The notes under the pieces were generated by a model. It did no database searches, had not been told where the DNA came from, and saw nothing but the letters and a program-made list of their open reading frames with translations. Below are positions 53,150 through 61,127 of a stretch of 64,000 nt of DNA, in pieces (within the stretch, counting starts at the first letter, position 1; each line of letters opens with the position of its first letter). The stretch is from DASYLJ01 sp964432595 (GTDB lineage: Bacteria > Desulfobacterota > Binatia > DP-6). The DNA is taken from positions 124,001 through 188,000 of the forward strand of contig CAYSOF010000010.1 in the NCBI GenBank assembly GCA_964432595.1, given 5' to 3'. The translations under genes and the position numbers were made by a program.

Positions 53150-54268
53150 ATGCGGAGGCGGGTCGTCGTCGTGGAGGACATCGAGTCCGTTCGCGCGCTG
53201 CACGTCGCGTTTCTGGAGCGTCTCGGCTGCACGGTGTCGCAGGCGGCCGACGGCCTGACGGGCCTGTCGCAGATCCGCGCGCAGCGCCCGGATCTCGTGC
53301 TGCTCGACATCATGATGCCCGGGATGAGCGGGGTCGAGGTCGTGCAGGCCGTCCGCGCGGATCCCGATCCGGCGGTGCGCAGCACGCCGATCATCATGAC
53401 GACGGCGCTCGCGGCGCACGAGATCGTGAAGGCACTGCTCGACCTCGGGGTGGCGGCCTATCTCGTGAAGCCCGTGTCGCACACGCTCCTCGAGCGCGAG
53501 GTGGCCAAGGTCTTGGGGCGGGGGAGCGAGGTGGCGCCGCCGCCGAGGCCGCGCGTCCTCGTCGCCGACGACAGTGGGCGCGACCTCGATCTCATGCGCG
53601 CGGCGTTGAAGGGCAAAGCGCGGGTGCACATCGCGACCACCGGACAAGAGGCGATCGAGCGCTTTCAGGAGACGTCGCCCGCCGTCGTGTATCTCAGCCT
53701 CGGCATCACGTGGCCGGACGGCTGGCGGACGCTGTCGGCGATCCGCGACCTGCAGGCGCGGTCCGCGTACTACGTCGCGCTCATCCCGGTCGGCTACCCC
53801 GTCGACATCGCGCTCCTGCACGGCAGCGGGTTCTCGAACCAGATCGCGAAGCCGATCCACGCGCGCGACGTGGTGACGACCCTCGGCGCGGCGACGCTGT
53901 CGTTGCGGGAGAGCGTCGTGACGACGGAGTGGGAAGACGGGGTGCCCGTCGTGGTGCTTCCGCCGCTGGAGTCGGCGTCGCTCGGCACGGTGGGCACGCG
54001 GACGCGCGCGACGCTCGCCGAGCTGTCGCGTGCCGGTCAGGAGCGCGTCCTGCTGGATCTGCGGGCGACGGCGCGCGTCACGTCGGGCATTCCGCGGCTG
54101 ATCGGGGAGCTGATCGCGGCGGCGCGGCAGCGACGGCTGTCGATGGCGGGGGTGGCGGCGGAGCGGGTCGCGGCCATTCTGGCGACGGTCGGGCAGGGGT
54201 CCATGGCGTACCGGTCGACGCGGCGGGCGGCGGTCGCGACGTTCGTCGACGCGCTCGTCGCCGTCTAG
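53150..54268 (+). CDS. Response regulator: REC, degenerate REC, STAS-like
   Basis: A 372-residue protein. First receiver domain is intact: VVVVEDIESV (acid pair), LVLLDIMMPGMSG (phospho-acceptor Asp), TTALAAHE and YLVKPVS (Lys). The second receiver (RVLVADDSGRDLDLM) has lost its acceptor: VVYLSLGITWPDGW puts Ser where Asp belongs, though AKPIHARDV keeps Lys. The last ~110 residues (DGVPVVVLPPLES...RVLLDLRATARVTSGIPRLIGEL) resemble an anti-anti-sigma/STAS fold. No DNA-binding or output enzyme domain. ATG at 53150 with an AGAGGG site. No kinase is nearby, so the partner is unknown. Confidence 0.75.
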   Translation: MRRRVVVVEDIESVRALHVAFLERLGCTVSQAADGLTGLSQIRAQRPDLVLLDIMMPGMSGVEVVQAVRADPDPAVRSTPIIMTTALAAHEIVKALLDLGVAAYLVKPVSHTLLEREVAKVLGRGSEVAPPPRPRVLVADDSGRDLDLMRAALKGKARVHIATTGQEAIERFQETSPAVVYLSLGITWPDGWRTLSAIRDLQARSAYYVALIPVGYPVDIALLHGSGFSNQIAKPIHARDVVTTLGAATLSLRESVVTTEWEDGVPVVVLPPLESASLGTVGTRTRATLAELSRAGQERVLLDLRATARVTSGIPRLIGELIAAARQRRLSMAGVAAERVAAILATVGQGSMAYRSTRRAAVATFVDALVAV

Positions 54269-54279
54269 CAGCACCCTGC

Positions 54280-55485
54280 CTAGGGAATCACTCCCCGCTC
54301 CTTGAGCTCGCCGATGCGTTCCCAGTCGTAGCCCATCTCGAGCAGCACGTCCTCGGTGTGCTGGCCGCACTCGGGCGCGGCGCCGGCCGGCGCCCACGTC
54401 GTCTCCGAGAAGTCGACGGGTGTCGCGACCATGCGCGCCGTGCCGCCCTCGGCGACGGGGACGTCCACCCACGCGCCCGCCGCGGCCGCCTGGGGATCGT
54501 CGACGACCTCGTTCGCCGACTGGACCGGCGCCCACCAGAGCCCGGCCGCGTCGAAAATGGGAATCCACTCGGCGAGCGGACGCGTCGTGAAGATGGCGTC
54601 GAGCAGGTCGATCAGCTCGCCGACGTTCTCGCGCCGCGCGCGCATCGTGTCGAACCGCGGGTCGGTGAGCCATTCGGGACGATCGACGGCGCGCACGAGG
54701 TCGGGCCAGTGCCGCTGGCCCTGGAGGCCGAGCAGCCAGAACCAGCGGCCGTCGCCCGCGACGTACGGGCTGATCACCGGATTCGGCGTGCTCCGCCGCG
54801 TCATCGGCGTGGCGTTGATGCCGAGGCGCAGCGCGGCGTTCGTGTCCCAGCCGAGCACGAAGATGCCGACCCGGAACAACGACGTCGTGACGAGCTGGCC
54901 GCGGCCGCTGCGCTCGCGCGCGAGGAGCGCCGCGCTGACGCCCGCCGCCAGCGTCATGCCCGCCGTGTGATCGCCCATCGCGCCGCGCTGGAACGGCGGC
55001 TCGGCGCCGGGCGCCGTCAGCGCCGCGGCGATGCCGGCGCGCGACCAGAAGGCGCCGACGTCGTACGACGGCCGGTCGGCGTCCGGCCCGTGCTCGCCGT
55101 AGCCCGTGACGCGCGCGTACACGAGGCGCGGGTTCAGCGCTGCGAGCCGCTCCCAGTCGAGCTCGAGCCGCGCCAGCGCCGCCGGCCGCACGTTGGTGAC
55201 GAAGACGTCGGCCTTCGCGATCAGGTCGTGCGCGATCCGCCGGGCCTCGGGCTTCGAGAGATCGAGCGCGACGCTGCGCTTGCCGCGGTTGTCGAGCTCG
55301 AACGGGGCGTTCGCGGGCACCTCGGCGCCCGCGGCCGTCAGGTACATGCCGCGGAACGGATCGCCCGTCGGCGGCTCGATCTTGACGACATCGGCGCCCC
55401 AGTCGGCGAGGATGCCGGCGGCGGACGGCCCCGCCACCCAGACGCCCAGCTCGACGACGCGGAATCCCGTCAGCGGTCCGGCCAT
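54280..55485 (-). CDS. Class III CoA-transferase (CaiB/BaiF family)
   Basis: A 401-residue CoA-transferase. Family marks: GFRVVELGVWVAGPSAAGILADWGADVVKIE at the start, ELDNRGKRSVALDLSKPEAR, YARVTGYGEHGPDADRPSYDVGAFW, and the catalytic Asp in RGAMGDHTAGMTLAAGV (aligns with Asp169 of FRC). It moves CoA between carboxylic acids (formyl-CoA transferase, alpha-methylacyl-CoA racemase and succinyl-CoA relatives). A GGAG site precedes the ATG; the thioesterase gene ends 12 bases upstream, so the two are probably cotranscribed. Confidence 0.92.
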   Translation of the reverse strand: MAGPLTGFRVVELGVWVAGPSAAGILADWGADVVKIEPPTGDPFRGMYLTAAGAEVPANAPFELDNRGKRSVALDLSKPEARRIAHDLIAKADVFVTNVRPAALARLELDWERLAALNPRLVYARVTGYGEHGPDADRPSYDVGAFWSRAGIAAALTAPGAEPPFQRGAMGDHTAGMTLAAGVSAALLARERSGRGQLVTTSLFRVGIFVLGWDTNAALRLGINATPMTRRSTPNPVISPYVAGDGRWFWLLGLQGQRHWPDLVRAVDRPEWLTDPRFDTMRARRENVGELIDLLDAIFTTRPLAEWIPIFDAAGLWWAPVQSANEVVDDPQAAAAGAWVDVPVAEGGTARMVATPVDFSETTWAPAGAAPECGQHTEDVLLEMGYDWERIGELKERGVIP

Positions 55486-55497
55486 GTCTTGTCTCCT

Positions 55498-55935
55498 TCA
55501 GGGTGCGACGGGCTCGTGGTCGCGGAGGAAGAAGCGTCCCGTCGAGCGGGCGAGGCGTTCGCCGTTGCCGCGGATCTCGGCCTCGACGATCCAGTACTTC
55601 GCATGCGAGCGATCGCGCACCTCGGCGACCAGCTCGAGCGGGGTCTCGGTGGGGCAGGGGCGCTCGTAGCGCACGGTCAGCTCGCCGGTGACGACGAAGC
55701 GGTCGTGGACGAACACGACGGCCGCGCACGAGATCTCGTCGAGCATCGTGGCGACGATGCCGCCGTGCGCCGTGTGCGGGGCGCCGTGGAAGCGGTCGGA
55801 CAGCGTGTACTGCGAGTGCACGCGCTCGCCGCGCCGGCGGAACCGCATGCGCAGCCCGTCGTCGCGCGTCGGCGAGCAGCCGAAGCAGCCGCCGTCCTGG
55901 GGGAAGGTGAGCTCGACGTCCTCGGGAACCGGCAC
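55498..55935 (-). CDS. Hotdog-fold acyl-CoA thioesterase (PaaI-like)
   Basis: A 145-residue hotdog-fold thioesterase. The core HGAPHTAHGGIVATMLDEISCAAVVF holds the family HGG...D/E motif, followed by FVVTGELTVRYERPCPTETPL and a C-terminal strand. A cysteine pair near the N-terminus (GGCFGCSPT) is seen in a subgroup of thioesterases. It hydrolyses acyl- or aryl-CoA esters. It lies upstream of the CoA-transferase (12-base gap), so the pair may serve one CoA-ester pathway. Confidence 0.88.
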   Translation of the reverse strand: MPVPEDVELTFPQDGGCFGCSPTRDDGLRMRFRRRGERVHSQYTLSDRFHGAPHTAHGGIVATMLDEISCAAVVFVHDRFVVTGELTVRYERPCPTETPLELVAEVRDRSHAKYWIVEAEIRGNGERLARSTGRFFLRDHEPVAP

Positions 55936-55976
55936 GGTCCCGACCTATGCCGTGCGGGCCCCTGCCGGTGCAACCG

Positions 55977-56489
55977 TCAATCCGTCGGGCTCGGCGAGAG
56001 GGCGAACACGACGATGCCGGCAGCCGGCGTCTCGGCCCGCCGTCGCAGCTCGAGCGGCTCGCGGAAGTGGATCAGGCTGCCGCGCAGCATGCCCTCGGCC
56101 ACGTCGGCCAGGCCCTCCCGCGACTGGTAGACGATCTCGACGGGTCCACCGGGGTCGCGGACGAGGCGGACGCGGGGCATCGCGACGGTGTGGTCGATCG
56201 CGGTCACCGTCGTGACCACCCGCTCGTCGAAGCGCGCCACGAGGTCGAGCGTCGAGTCGATGCCGGCGAAGACGGCCGGATGGTCCCGGGTCAGACGGTC
56301 GAACAGCGCGCTGCCGAAGAGCTGCAGGAGCAGGGCGGGGGGCACGCCGGTCCGGCGGCCGATGGCCGTGGCCAGGGTGCGCGCATGGCCGGGGCCGGGG
56401 CACGTCGCCGGGACGCACGGCGTGACGTCGAGGTCGGCGAATCGGGCGGCGGAGAAGTCCAGGAACTCGGTGCAGAGGAACGTTCGCAT
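55977..56489 (-). CDS. H-NOX (heme NO-binding)-like domain protein with degenerate ligand
   Basis: A 170-residue protein resembling stand-alone H-NOX gas sensors. The order is right: helical N-terminus (TFLCTEFLDFSAARFADLDV), ATAIGRRTGVPPALLLQLFGSALFDRLTRDHPAVF, then the distal segment and the beta/alpha part PVEIVYQSREGLADVAEGMLRGSLIHF, which parallels the YxSxR-containing region. The region VARFDERVVTTVTAIDH appears to put Val at the heme-ligand His position, and YxSxR is shortened to YQSRE. It may no longer bind heme. The ATG sits inside a GTTCGC-rich regulatory region; the thioesterase follows after 41 bases. Confidence 0.55.
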   Translation of the reverse strand: MRTFLCTEFLDFSAARFADLDVTPCVPATCPGPGHARTLATAIGRRTGVPPALLLQLFGSALFDRLTRDHPAVFAGIDSTLDLVARFDERVVTTVTAIDHTVAMPRVRLVRDPGGPVEIVYQSREGLADVAEGMLRGSLIHFREPLELRRRAETPAAGIVVFALSPSPTD

Positions 56490-56539
56490 CTGCGAGGTCG
56501 GCGTTCGCGGACGGCGAACATCGTTCGCAGCGTTCGAAC
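56482..56539. promoter_or_regulatory. Cluster of GTTCGC motifs between divergent genes
   Basis: Five copies of GTTCGC or its complement: 56482-56487, 56503-56508, 56514-56519 (as GCGAAC), 56523-56528, and the palindrome GTTCGAAC at 56532-56539. Spacing is 21, 11, 9 and 9 bases. The first copy overlaps the H-NOX-like start codon. A cooperative repressor site for the divergent pair is the simplest reading. It resembles SOS-type GAAC...GTTC boxes but does not fit any one consensus. Confidence 0.5.
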
Positions 56540-56594
56540 GCACGAGGGGAAACAACGGCCCGACCGGGATGCGGCGGGCAGAAGGAGTGACCGA

Positions 56595-57002
56595 ATGCGA
56601 TCGATCCGCCGACGCCTCCGAGTGGCTGGGGCCCTGGCCCTGACCCTTGCAGGCACGTCCCTCGCCCACGCCGCGGCGACGCTCTCCACGGCGCCCGTCG
56701 TCCCCCTCCAGCTGGGCGAGGACGCCGTCCTCTACTGCACCATCCGCAACGTCGGCTCGTCGCCGGTGACGGTGACCACCGACGGGTACGGGTTCGACGA
56801 GCTCTTCTATCCGGGGCCGACGCTGACCCTCCAGCCGAAGGAGGGGACGAGCTGGACCGTACAGTCGTCGCCGGGCGTCCCCGCCGCCGTACCCTCGGGA
56901 TGCCGGTTCAAGGTGTCCGGCAGCGCGAAGAACGTGCGGGGCGCCGCCATCTTCTTCGATCCCATCACCGACGACTACACGCTCGCGATCCCCGCGCGCT
57001 GA
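56595..57002 (+). CDS. Secreted protein, paralogue A of a tandem pair
   Basis: A 135-residue exported protein: signal peptide RVAGALALTLAGTSLAHA, then a single Ig-like/beta-sandwich domain with paired cysteines (YCTIRNVGSS and SGCRFKVSGSAKNVRG). The motif C-x-IRN-x-G-S-x-P-V-T-V is reminiscent of cell-surface beta-sandwich domains. Excellent ribosome site (AAGGAG). The downstream gene is a paralogue, 18 bases after the stop. Function unknown. Confidence 0.7.
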   Translation: MRSIRRRLRVAGALALTLAGTSLAHAAATLSTAPVVPLQLGEDAVLYCTIRNVGSSPVTVTTDGYGFDELFYPGPTLTLQPKEGTSWTVQSSPGVPAAVPSGCRFKVSGSAKNVRGAAIFFDPITDDYTLAIPAR

Positions 57003-57020
57003 ACCAGGAGGACTACGCCA

Positions 57021-57380
57021 ATGCGACGCTCGATGACGATTCTCGCCGCCCTGCTGCTCGCCGCGCCGGCGTTCGGCGCCACGCTCGACAGTGCTCCGGC
57101 CCTCGGGGCCTTCTCCGACGCCCAGCTCACCTGCCTCATCCGCAACATCTCGACCGCCACGCGCACCGTGAGGTTCGAGGTCCTGAACTACGCCGGTGAC
57201 ATCGTCTCCGCGACCACCGAGGAGATACTCCCCGGCCAGATGCGCTTCCTCGTCACCAACGAGGACAACTCGCCGCTTGCCGCCTCGTGCCGCTTCGTGG
57301 TGTCCGGCTCCGCCAAGTACTTCCGCGCATCGACGCAGTACGTGGGCGACGGCGTCGAGATGGTGGTCCCCGCCGAGTGA
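57021..57380 (+). CDS. Secreted protein, paralogue B of a tandem pair
   Basis: A 119-residue exported protein with signal peptide SMTILAALLLAAPAFGA and the same layout as its neighbour: LTCLIRNISTATRTVRF near the start and AASCRFVVSGSAKYFRAST near the end. The cysteines sit in equivalent positions. AGGAGG lies 8 bases upstream of the ATG. It is probably a tandem duplicate of the gene before it; both could be envelope or extracellular components. Confidence 0.7.
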   Translation: MRRSMTILAALLLAAPAFGATLDSAPALGAFSDAQLTCLIRNISTATRTVRFEVLNYAGDIVSATTEEILPGQMRFLVTNEDNSPLAASCRFVVSGSAKYFRASTQYVGDGVEMVVPAE

Positions 57381-57431
57381 GCTCCCGGGTCATGGCACGC
57401 GGTCGCCCGCGTGCTATGACCCGCCGGAGCG

Positions 57432-58616
57432 ATGCCGGAGTTCGATCCCTTCTCGCCGACCTTCTTCGACGACCCGTACGACACGTATCGTGCGCTGCGC
57501 GACGAGGCGCCCGTCTACCACAACGCGAGGTACGGCTTCTGGGCGCTGTCGCGTTTCGACGACGTGGCCGCCGCGCACCAGGACTGGCGCACGTTCAGCA
57601 GCGGTCACGGCGTGACGCTGCACGACCTGCGGCGCGACGACTTCCAGCCGTTCGGCAGCATCATCTACCTCGATCCGCCCGCGCACGAGCGGATGCGGAA
57701 CCTCGTCAGCAAGGCGTTCACGCCGCGCGCCATCGCGGCGCTCGAGCCGATGATCAAGCACGTCGTGCGCGAGCACCTCGATCGGCTCGACCGCCATGCG
57801 CGCTTCGACGCCGTCGCCGACTTCGCGGCGTTGTTCCCGGTCGAGGTGATCTCCGCGATGCTGGGCGTGCCGGCGGGCGAGCGGCAGGCGGTGCGGCTGC
57901 GTACCGACGCGATGCTGCATCGCGAGGCGAACGACGCGGGTCCCACCCCGGAGGGCATGAAGGCCGGGCTCGAGCAGACCCGCTTCTTCATGCAGCTCGC
58001 CGCGCAGAAGCGGGAGAACCCCGCCGACGACATGATCTCCCGGTTGTGCGAGGCCGAGCTGCCGTCCGAGGACGGTCCGCAGCGCCTCACCGACCTCGAG
58101 ATCGCGAGCTTCGTGGCCCTGCTCGGCGCCGCCGGCAGCGAGACGGTGACGAAGCTGGTCGGCAACGGCGTCGTCCTGTTCGACCGCTGGCCCGACCAGT
58201 GGGCCGACGTCGTGCGCGAGCCGTCGCACCTGCCGAACGCGGTCGAAGAGATCCTGCGCTACTGGGCGCCCTCGCAGTACCAGGGCCGCTTCACGACGGC
58301 GCCGGCGACGTTCCACGGGACGACGATCCCGGCCCGCGTGCCGGTGCTGCTGCTCACCGGCGCCGCGAGCCGCGACGAGCGCGCGTTCCCCGATCCGGAC
58401 CGGTTCGACGTGCGCCGCGAGCGCAATCTGGCGCTCGGCTTCGGCTACGGCGTCCACTCGTGTCTCGGTGCGGCGTTGGCGCGCATGGAGAGCCGCATCG
58501 CCTTCGACGAGCTGCGCATCCGCCATCCGCGCTTCCGCGTCGACCACGGCGGCACGCGTCGCGTCCACATGACGAACGTGGCCGGCTACTCGCACGTGCC
58601 GATTCACGTTCGCTAG
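57432..58616 (+). CDS. Cytochrome P450
   Basis: A 394-residue bacterial soluble P450 of CYP107/CYP123-like length. I-helix oxygen-binding AGSET in VALLGAAGSETVTKLVGN, K-helix ExxR in VEEILRYWAPSQYQGRF, and heme-Cys344 in LALGFGYGVHSCLGAALARMESR. The sequence opens FDPFSPTFFDDPYDTYRALRDEAPVY as in many fatty-acid or steroid P450s. It needs an external ferredoxin/reductase; none is seen here. A GGAG site is 2 bases from the ATG, so the spacing is short. Confidence 0.93.
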   Translation: MPEFDPFSPTFFDDPYDTYRALRDEAPVYHNARYGFWALSRFDDVAAAHQDWRTFSSGHGVTLHDLRRDDFQPFGSIIYLDPPAHERMRNLVSKAFTPRAIAALEPMIKHVVREHLDRLDRHARFDAVADFAALFPVEVISAMLGVPAGERQAVRLRTDAMLHREANDAGPTPEGMKAGLEQTRFFMQLAAQKRENPADDMISRLCEAELPSEDGPQRLTDLEIASFVALLGAAGSETVTKLVGNGVVLFDRWPDQWADVVREPSHLPNAVEEILRYWAPSQYQGRFTTAPATFHGTTIPARVPVLLLTGAASRDERAFPDPDRFDVRRERNLALGFGYGVHSCLGAALARMESRIAFDELRIRHPRFRVDHGGTRRVHMTNVAGYSHVPIHVR

Positions 58617-58655
58617 CCGCTTGCGTCAGCGCGGGAGCGCGCGCATGCCCTCGAC

Positions 58656-59153
58656 GTGGCCGCGGACGACTCCCACCTCTGGTACTTCGCCTACGGCAGC
58701 AACCTGTGCCCGTCGACGTTCCTCGAGCGGCGCGGGATGAAGCCGTTCGAGGCGCACTGCGCGCGGCTCGACGGGTACGAGCTGCGCTTCGACCTGCCGG
58801 TGGGACCGGGCGAGCGCGGCGTCGCGAACCTCGTGGCCGTGGCCGGCGCGCACACCTGGGGCGTCGTCTATCGCCTGACGCCCGCCGACGCCGAGATCCT
58901 CGACCGCTCCGAGGGCGTGCATCGCGGCTACTACGACCGCGCGACGGTGACGGTGCAGCGCGCGGCGACGGCGGACGCGATCGCCGCCTACACGCTGACG
59001 TCGCGCTACGGCGTCACCGGCCGGCGCCCGTCCGCGCGCTACCTCGGCATCATCCTGAACGGCGCGCGCCACCACGGCCTGCCGGCCGAGTGGATCGCGT
59101 ACCTGGAAGCGCTCGAGCTCGCCATCGACGAGCGGCTCGCCACGACGGACTAG
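58656..59153 (+). CDS. Gamma-glutamylcyclotransferase-like (GGCT/AIG2) protein
   Basis: A 165-residue protein of the GGCT-like fold. YFAYGSNLCPSTF carries the substrate-binding YGSN, GVVYRLTPADAEILDRSEGV the catalytic Glu, and the C-terminal half has AYTLTSRYGVTGRRPSARYL. Enzymes of this fold convert gamma-glutamyl amines to oxoproline. GTG start inferred; the upstream GGGAG is about 18 bases away, so the start is uncertain. Its stop is 7 bases from the convergent PQQ-protein stop. Confidence 0.75.
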   Translation: MAADDSHLWYFAYGSNLCPSTFLERRGMKPFEAHCARLDGYELRFDLPVGPGERGVANLVAVAGAHTWGVVYRLTPADAEILDRSEGVHRGYYDRATVTVQRAATADAIAAYTLTSRYGVTGRRPSARYLGIILNGARHHGLPAEWIAYLEALELAIDERLATTD

Positions 59154-59160
59154 GGCAGGA

Positions 59161-61047
59161 CTAGGGCAGCGCGAACGCCCGCACGCCGCCCGGGCCGCTC
59201 GGGCCGTGGCCGACGTAGACCGTCCCGCCGACGATCGCCGCGCCGGACGTGACTTGGCCGGGCGTCGCGAGCGTGTTCAGCGCCGCGCCGCTGGCCGCGT
59301 CGTAGACCAGCAGGTTGCTCGACTGGTTGGTGCCGACGAACAGCACGCCGTTGGCGACGGCCATGCTGCCCCAGCTGGCGCCGATCTGCGCCGACCACGC
59401 CGTCGCGCCGGCCTCGTCGTCGAAGGCGAAGAGGTGATCGTTCGACGCCGGCCAGCCGCTGAACTGGTAGAGCGCCGCGTAGATGCGGTGGTTCGCGTAG
59501 CCGACGGCCGCGTTGAAGAGGCCGAAGCCCGCGAAGCTCGGCGCGGGCGCGACGACGCGCGTCCACACCGGCGCGCCCGTCGCGGGATCGACCGCGTAGA
59601 TCGATCCGTCCTTGCTGGCGGCGACGACGAGCGGGAGCTCGCCGCCGAGGCCGTCCTGCGCGTCGATCAGCAGCGGACCGTTCAGGAAGCCGTAGTCGTG
59701 ATAGGGCGGGCCTTCCGCGAACTGCTGCACGCTCTGCGTGCGGTGGATCCAGTCGGCCGTGCCCGTGGCCGCGTCGAGCGCGAAGATCGCGTCGGAGTTG
59801 CCGATCGACGGGAAGGTGTAGCACCCGACCGAGGCCATGTAGACGGTCTCGCCGTCGGCCGAGACCGCGACGGACGCCGTGACGCCGCCGCCCTTGCCGT
59901 CGACGCACGCGCCGCCCGGGCAGTCGCCGTCGACGGTGCAGGTGACGTTCGTGTCGGCGTCGCAGACGCGTGCCGGGACCGTCGCGTAGCGCCACAGCTC
60001 CGCGCCGGTGTTCAGGTCGAACGCGTAGAGATGACCCTGCGTGCAGGGGACGTCGCTGTGCGACGCGCGGCCCATGAACACGCGGCCGTTGGCGACGACC
60101 GGCGACGCCCAGATGTGCGCGTTGGCCGGATCGGTGCCGCCGACCGTGGCGGTCCAGAGCAGCGTGCCCTTCTTGGCGGAGAGGCAATGCACCGTGCCGT
60201 TGCTGTCGCCGACGAGGATGCGGCCGTCGGCGGTGAGCGTGGCGGAGCTCTGCAGGCCGATGTTGCCGGCGCCCGAGCCGGTGTCGTACGTCCAGCGCAC
60301 GACGCCGTCCTTCGCGCGCAGCGCGTAGACGTTGCCGTCCCACGACGTCACGTAGACCATGCCCTCGCCGACCGTGGGCGTGGAGGTGACGGCGCCGGCC
60401 GCGAACGACCAGCGCTCGGTGAGGAGCGACGCGTTCGCCGGCGTGATGATCGTCTCGACGCCGGTCGCGCGATGGTTGCGGTGATCGTAGCCGTGGCTCG
60501 GCCAGTCGCGCGGCACGCACGTCAGCTTGAGCTTGTCGCTGTCGGTGGCCGTCGCGGTGCCGGCCTTCACCTTGACGACCTTCGAGCCGCGCTTGAACGC
60601 GCCGGACCCGGTCGGACCCTTCAGCGGCACGGTGACCGACTGGCCGGTGGTGCAGGCGGTCGACGTGGCGGGCAGCAGCCCGTTCGCGGCGGCGTGCAGC
60701 GCGGTGAGACCCGCATCGCCGCCCGGCGCCGCGACGGTCACGGCGACGACGTCGGCCGGGGTGCACAGCGGCAGCGCGGGGTCGGCGTTCCGGAGGCAGA
60801 CGTCGACCGCGAAGCGGCACTCGTGATTCACGATGCCGTCGGCGTCGCAGCCGGCGTCGCCGTCGAAGCAGCGGACCTCCTTCCCCGCCTTGGGCTTCGC
60901 GGGGTCGAAGGCCGGCCAGTTGAGCGCCAGCCCCGGAGCGGAGAACTCCGCATGGCAGTCGTGCTGGGCCGGACCTCCGCCGGGCAGCAGCGCCCACGAG
61001 ACCGCGGGGACGACGAGCGACGCGACGACCAGGCCGATGATCCGCAT
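59161..61047 (-). CDS. Secreted PQQ-like beta-propeller protein with cysteine-rich N-terminus
   Basis: A 628-residue exported protein: signal peptide RIIGLVVASLVVPAVSWA, an N-terminal cysteine-rich module (VRCFDGDAGCDADGIVNHECRF, VCLRNADPALPLCTP), a beta linker (KVVKVKAGTATATDSDKLKLTC), then eight propeller blades with PQQ-type repeats (GDSNGTVHCLSAKKGTLLWTA, AFDLNTGAELWRYA, AVDPATGAPVWTRV, VYDAASGAALNTLAT). Blades also carry a cysteine-rich insert (CDADTNVTCTVDGDCPGGAC). A PQQ-dehydrogenase active site is not evident; it is more likely a scaffold. Its promoter places transcription start at the ATG. Confidence 0.85.
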   Translation of the reverse strand: MRIIGLVVASLVVPAVSWALLPGGGPAQHDCHAEFSAPGLALNWPAFDPAKPKAGKEVRCFDGDAGCDADGIVNHECRFAVDVCLRNADPALPLCTPADVVAVTVAAPGGDAGLTALHAAANGLLPATSTACTTGQSVTVPLKGPTGSGAFKRGSKVVKVKAGTATATDSDKLKLTCVPRDWPSHGYDHRNHRATGVETIITPANASLLTERWSFAAGAVTSTPTVGEGMVYVTSWDGNVYALRAKDGVVRWTYDTGSGAGNIGLQSSATLTADGRILVGDSNGTVHCLSAKKGTLLWTATVGGTDPANAHIWASPVVANGRVFMGRASHSDVPCTQGHLYAFDLNTGAELWRYATVPARVCDADTNVTCTVDGDCPGGACVDGKGGGVTASVAVSADGETVYMASVGCYTFPSIGNSDAIFALDAATGTADWIHRTQSVQQFAEGPPYHDYGFLNGPLLIDAQDGLGGELPLVVAASKDGSIYAVDPATGAPVWTRVVAPAPSFAGFGLFNAAVGYANHRIYAALYQFSGWPASNDHLFAFDDEAGATAWSAQIGASWGSMAVANGVLFVGTNQSSNLLVYDAASGAALNTLATPGQVTSGAAIVGGTVYVGHGPSGPGGVRAFALP

Positions 61048-61053
61048 TTCGCG

Positions 61054-61083
61054 GCTATACTGACGCGCCGATCGCAGCGTCAA
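61054..61083 (-). promoter_or_regulatory. Promoter of the PQQ-like gene, apparently leaderless
   Basis: On the minus strand: TTGACG (61078-61083), an 18-base spacer, TATAGC (61054-61059). The -10 ends six bases before the ATG at 61047, so the expected start of transcription coincides with the start codon. No ribosome binding site could then exist, and none is visible. Confidence 0.5.
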
Positions 61084-61127
61084 TCGAATTCTGGGCGAAT
61101 TCGTCCCGAACGGACGGGACGCGGGCG

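Noticed and set aside
56482..56539. GTTCGC cluster as a LexA/SOS box
   Set aside because: Spacing of the half-sites (GAAC-N3-GTTC and GTTC-N5-GTTC) does not match the known N4 or N7 consensus forms.
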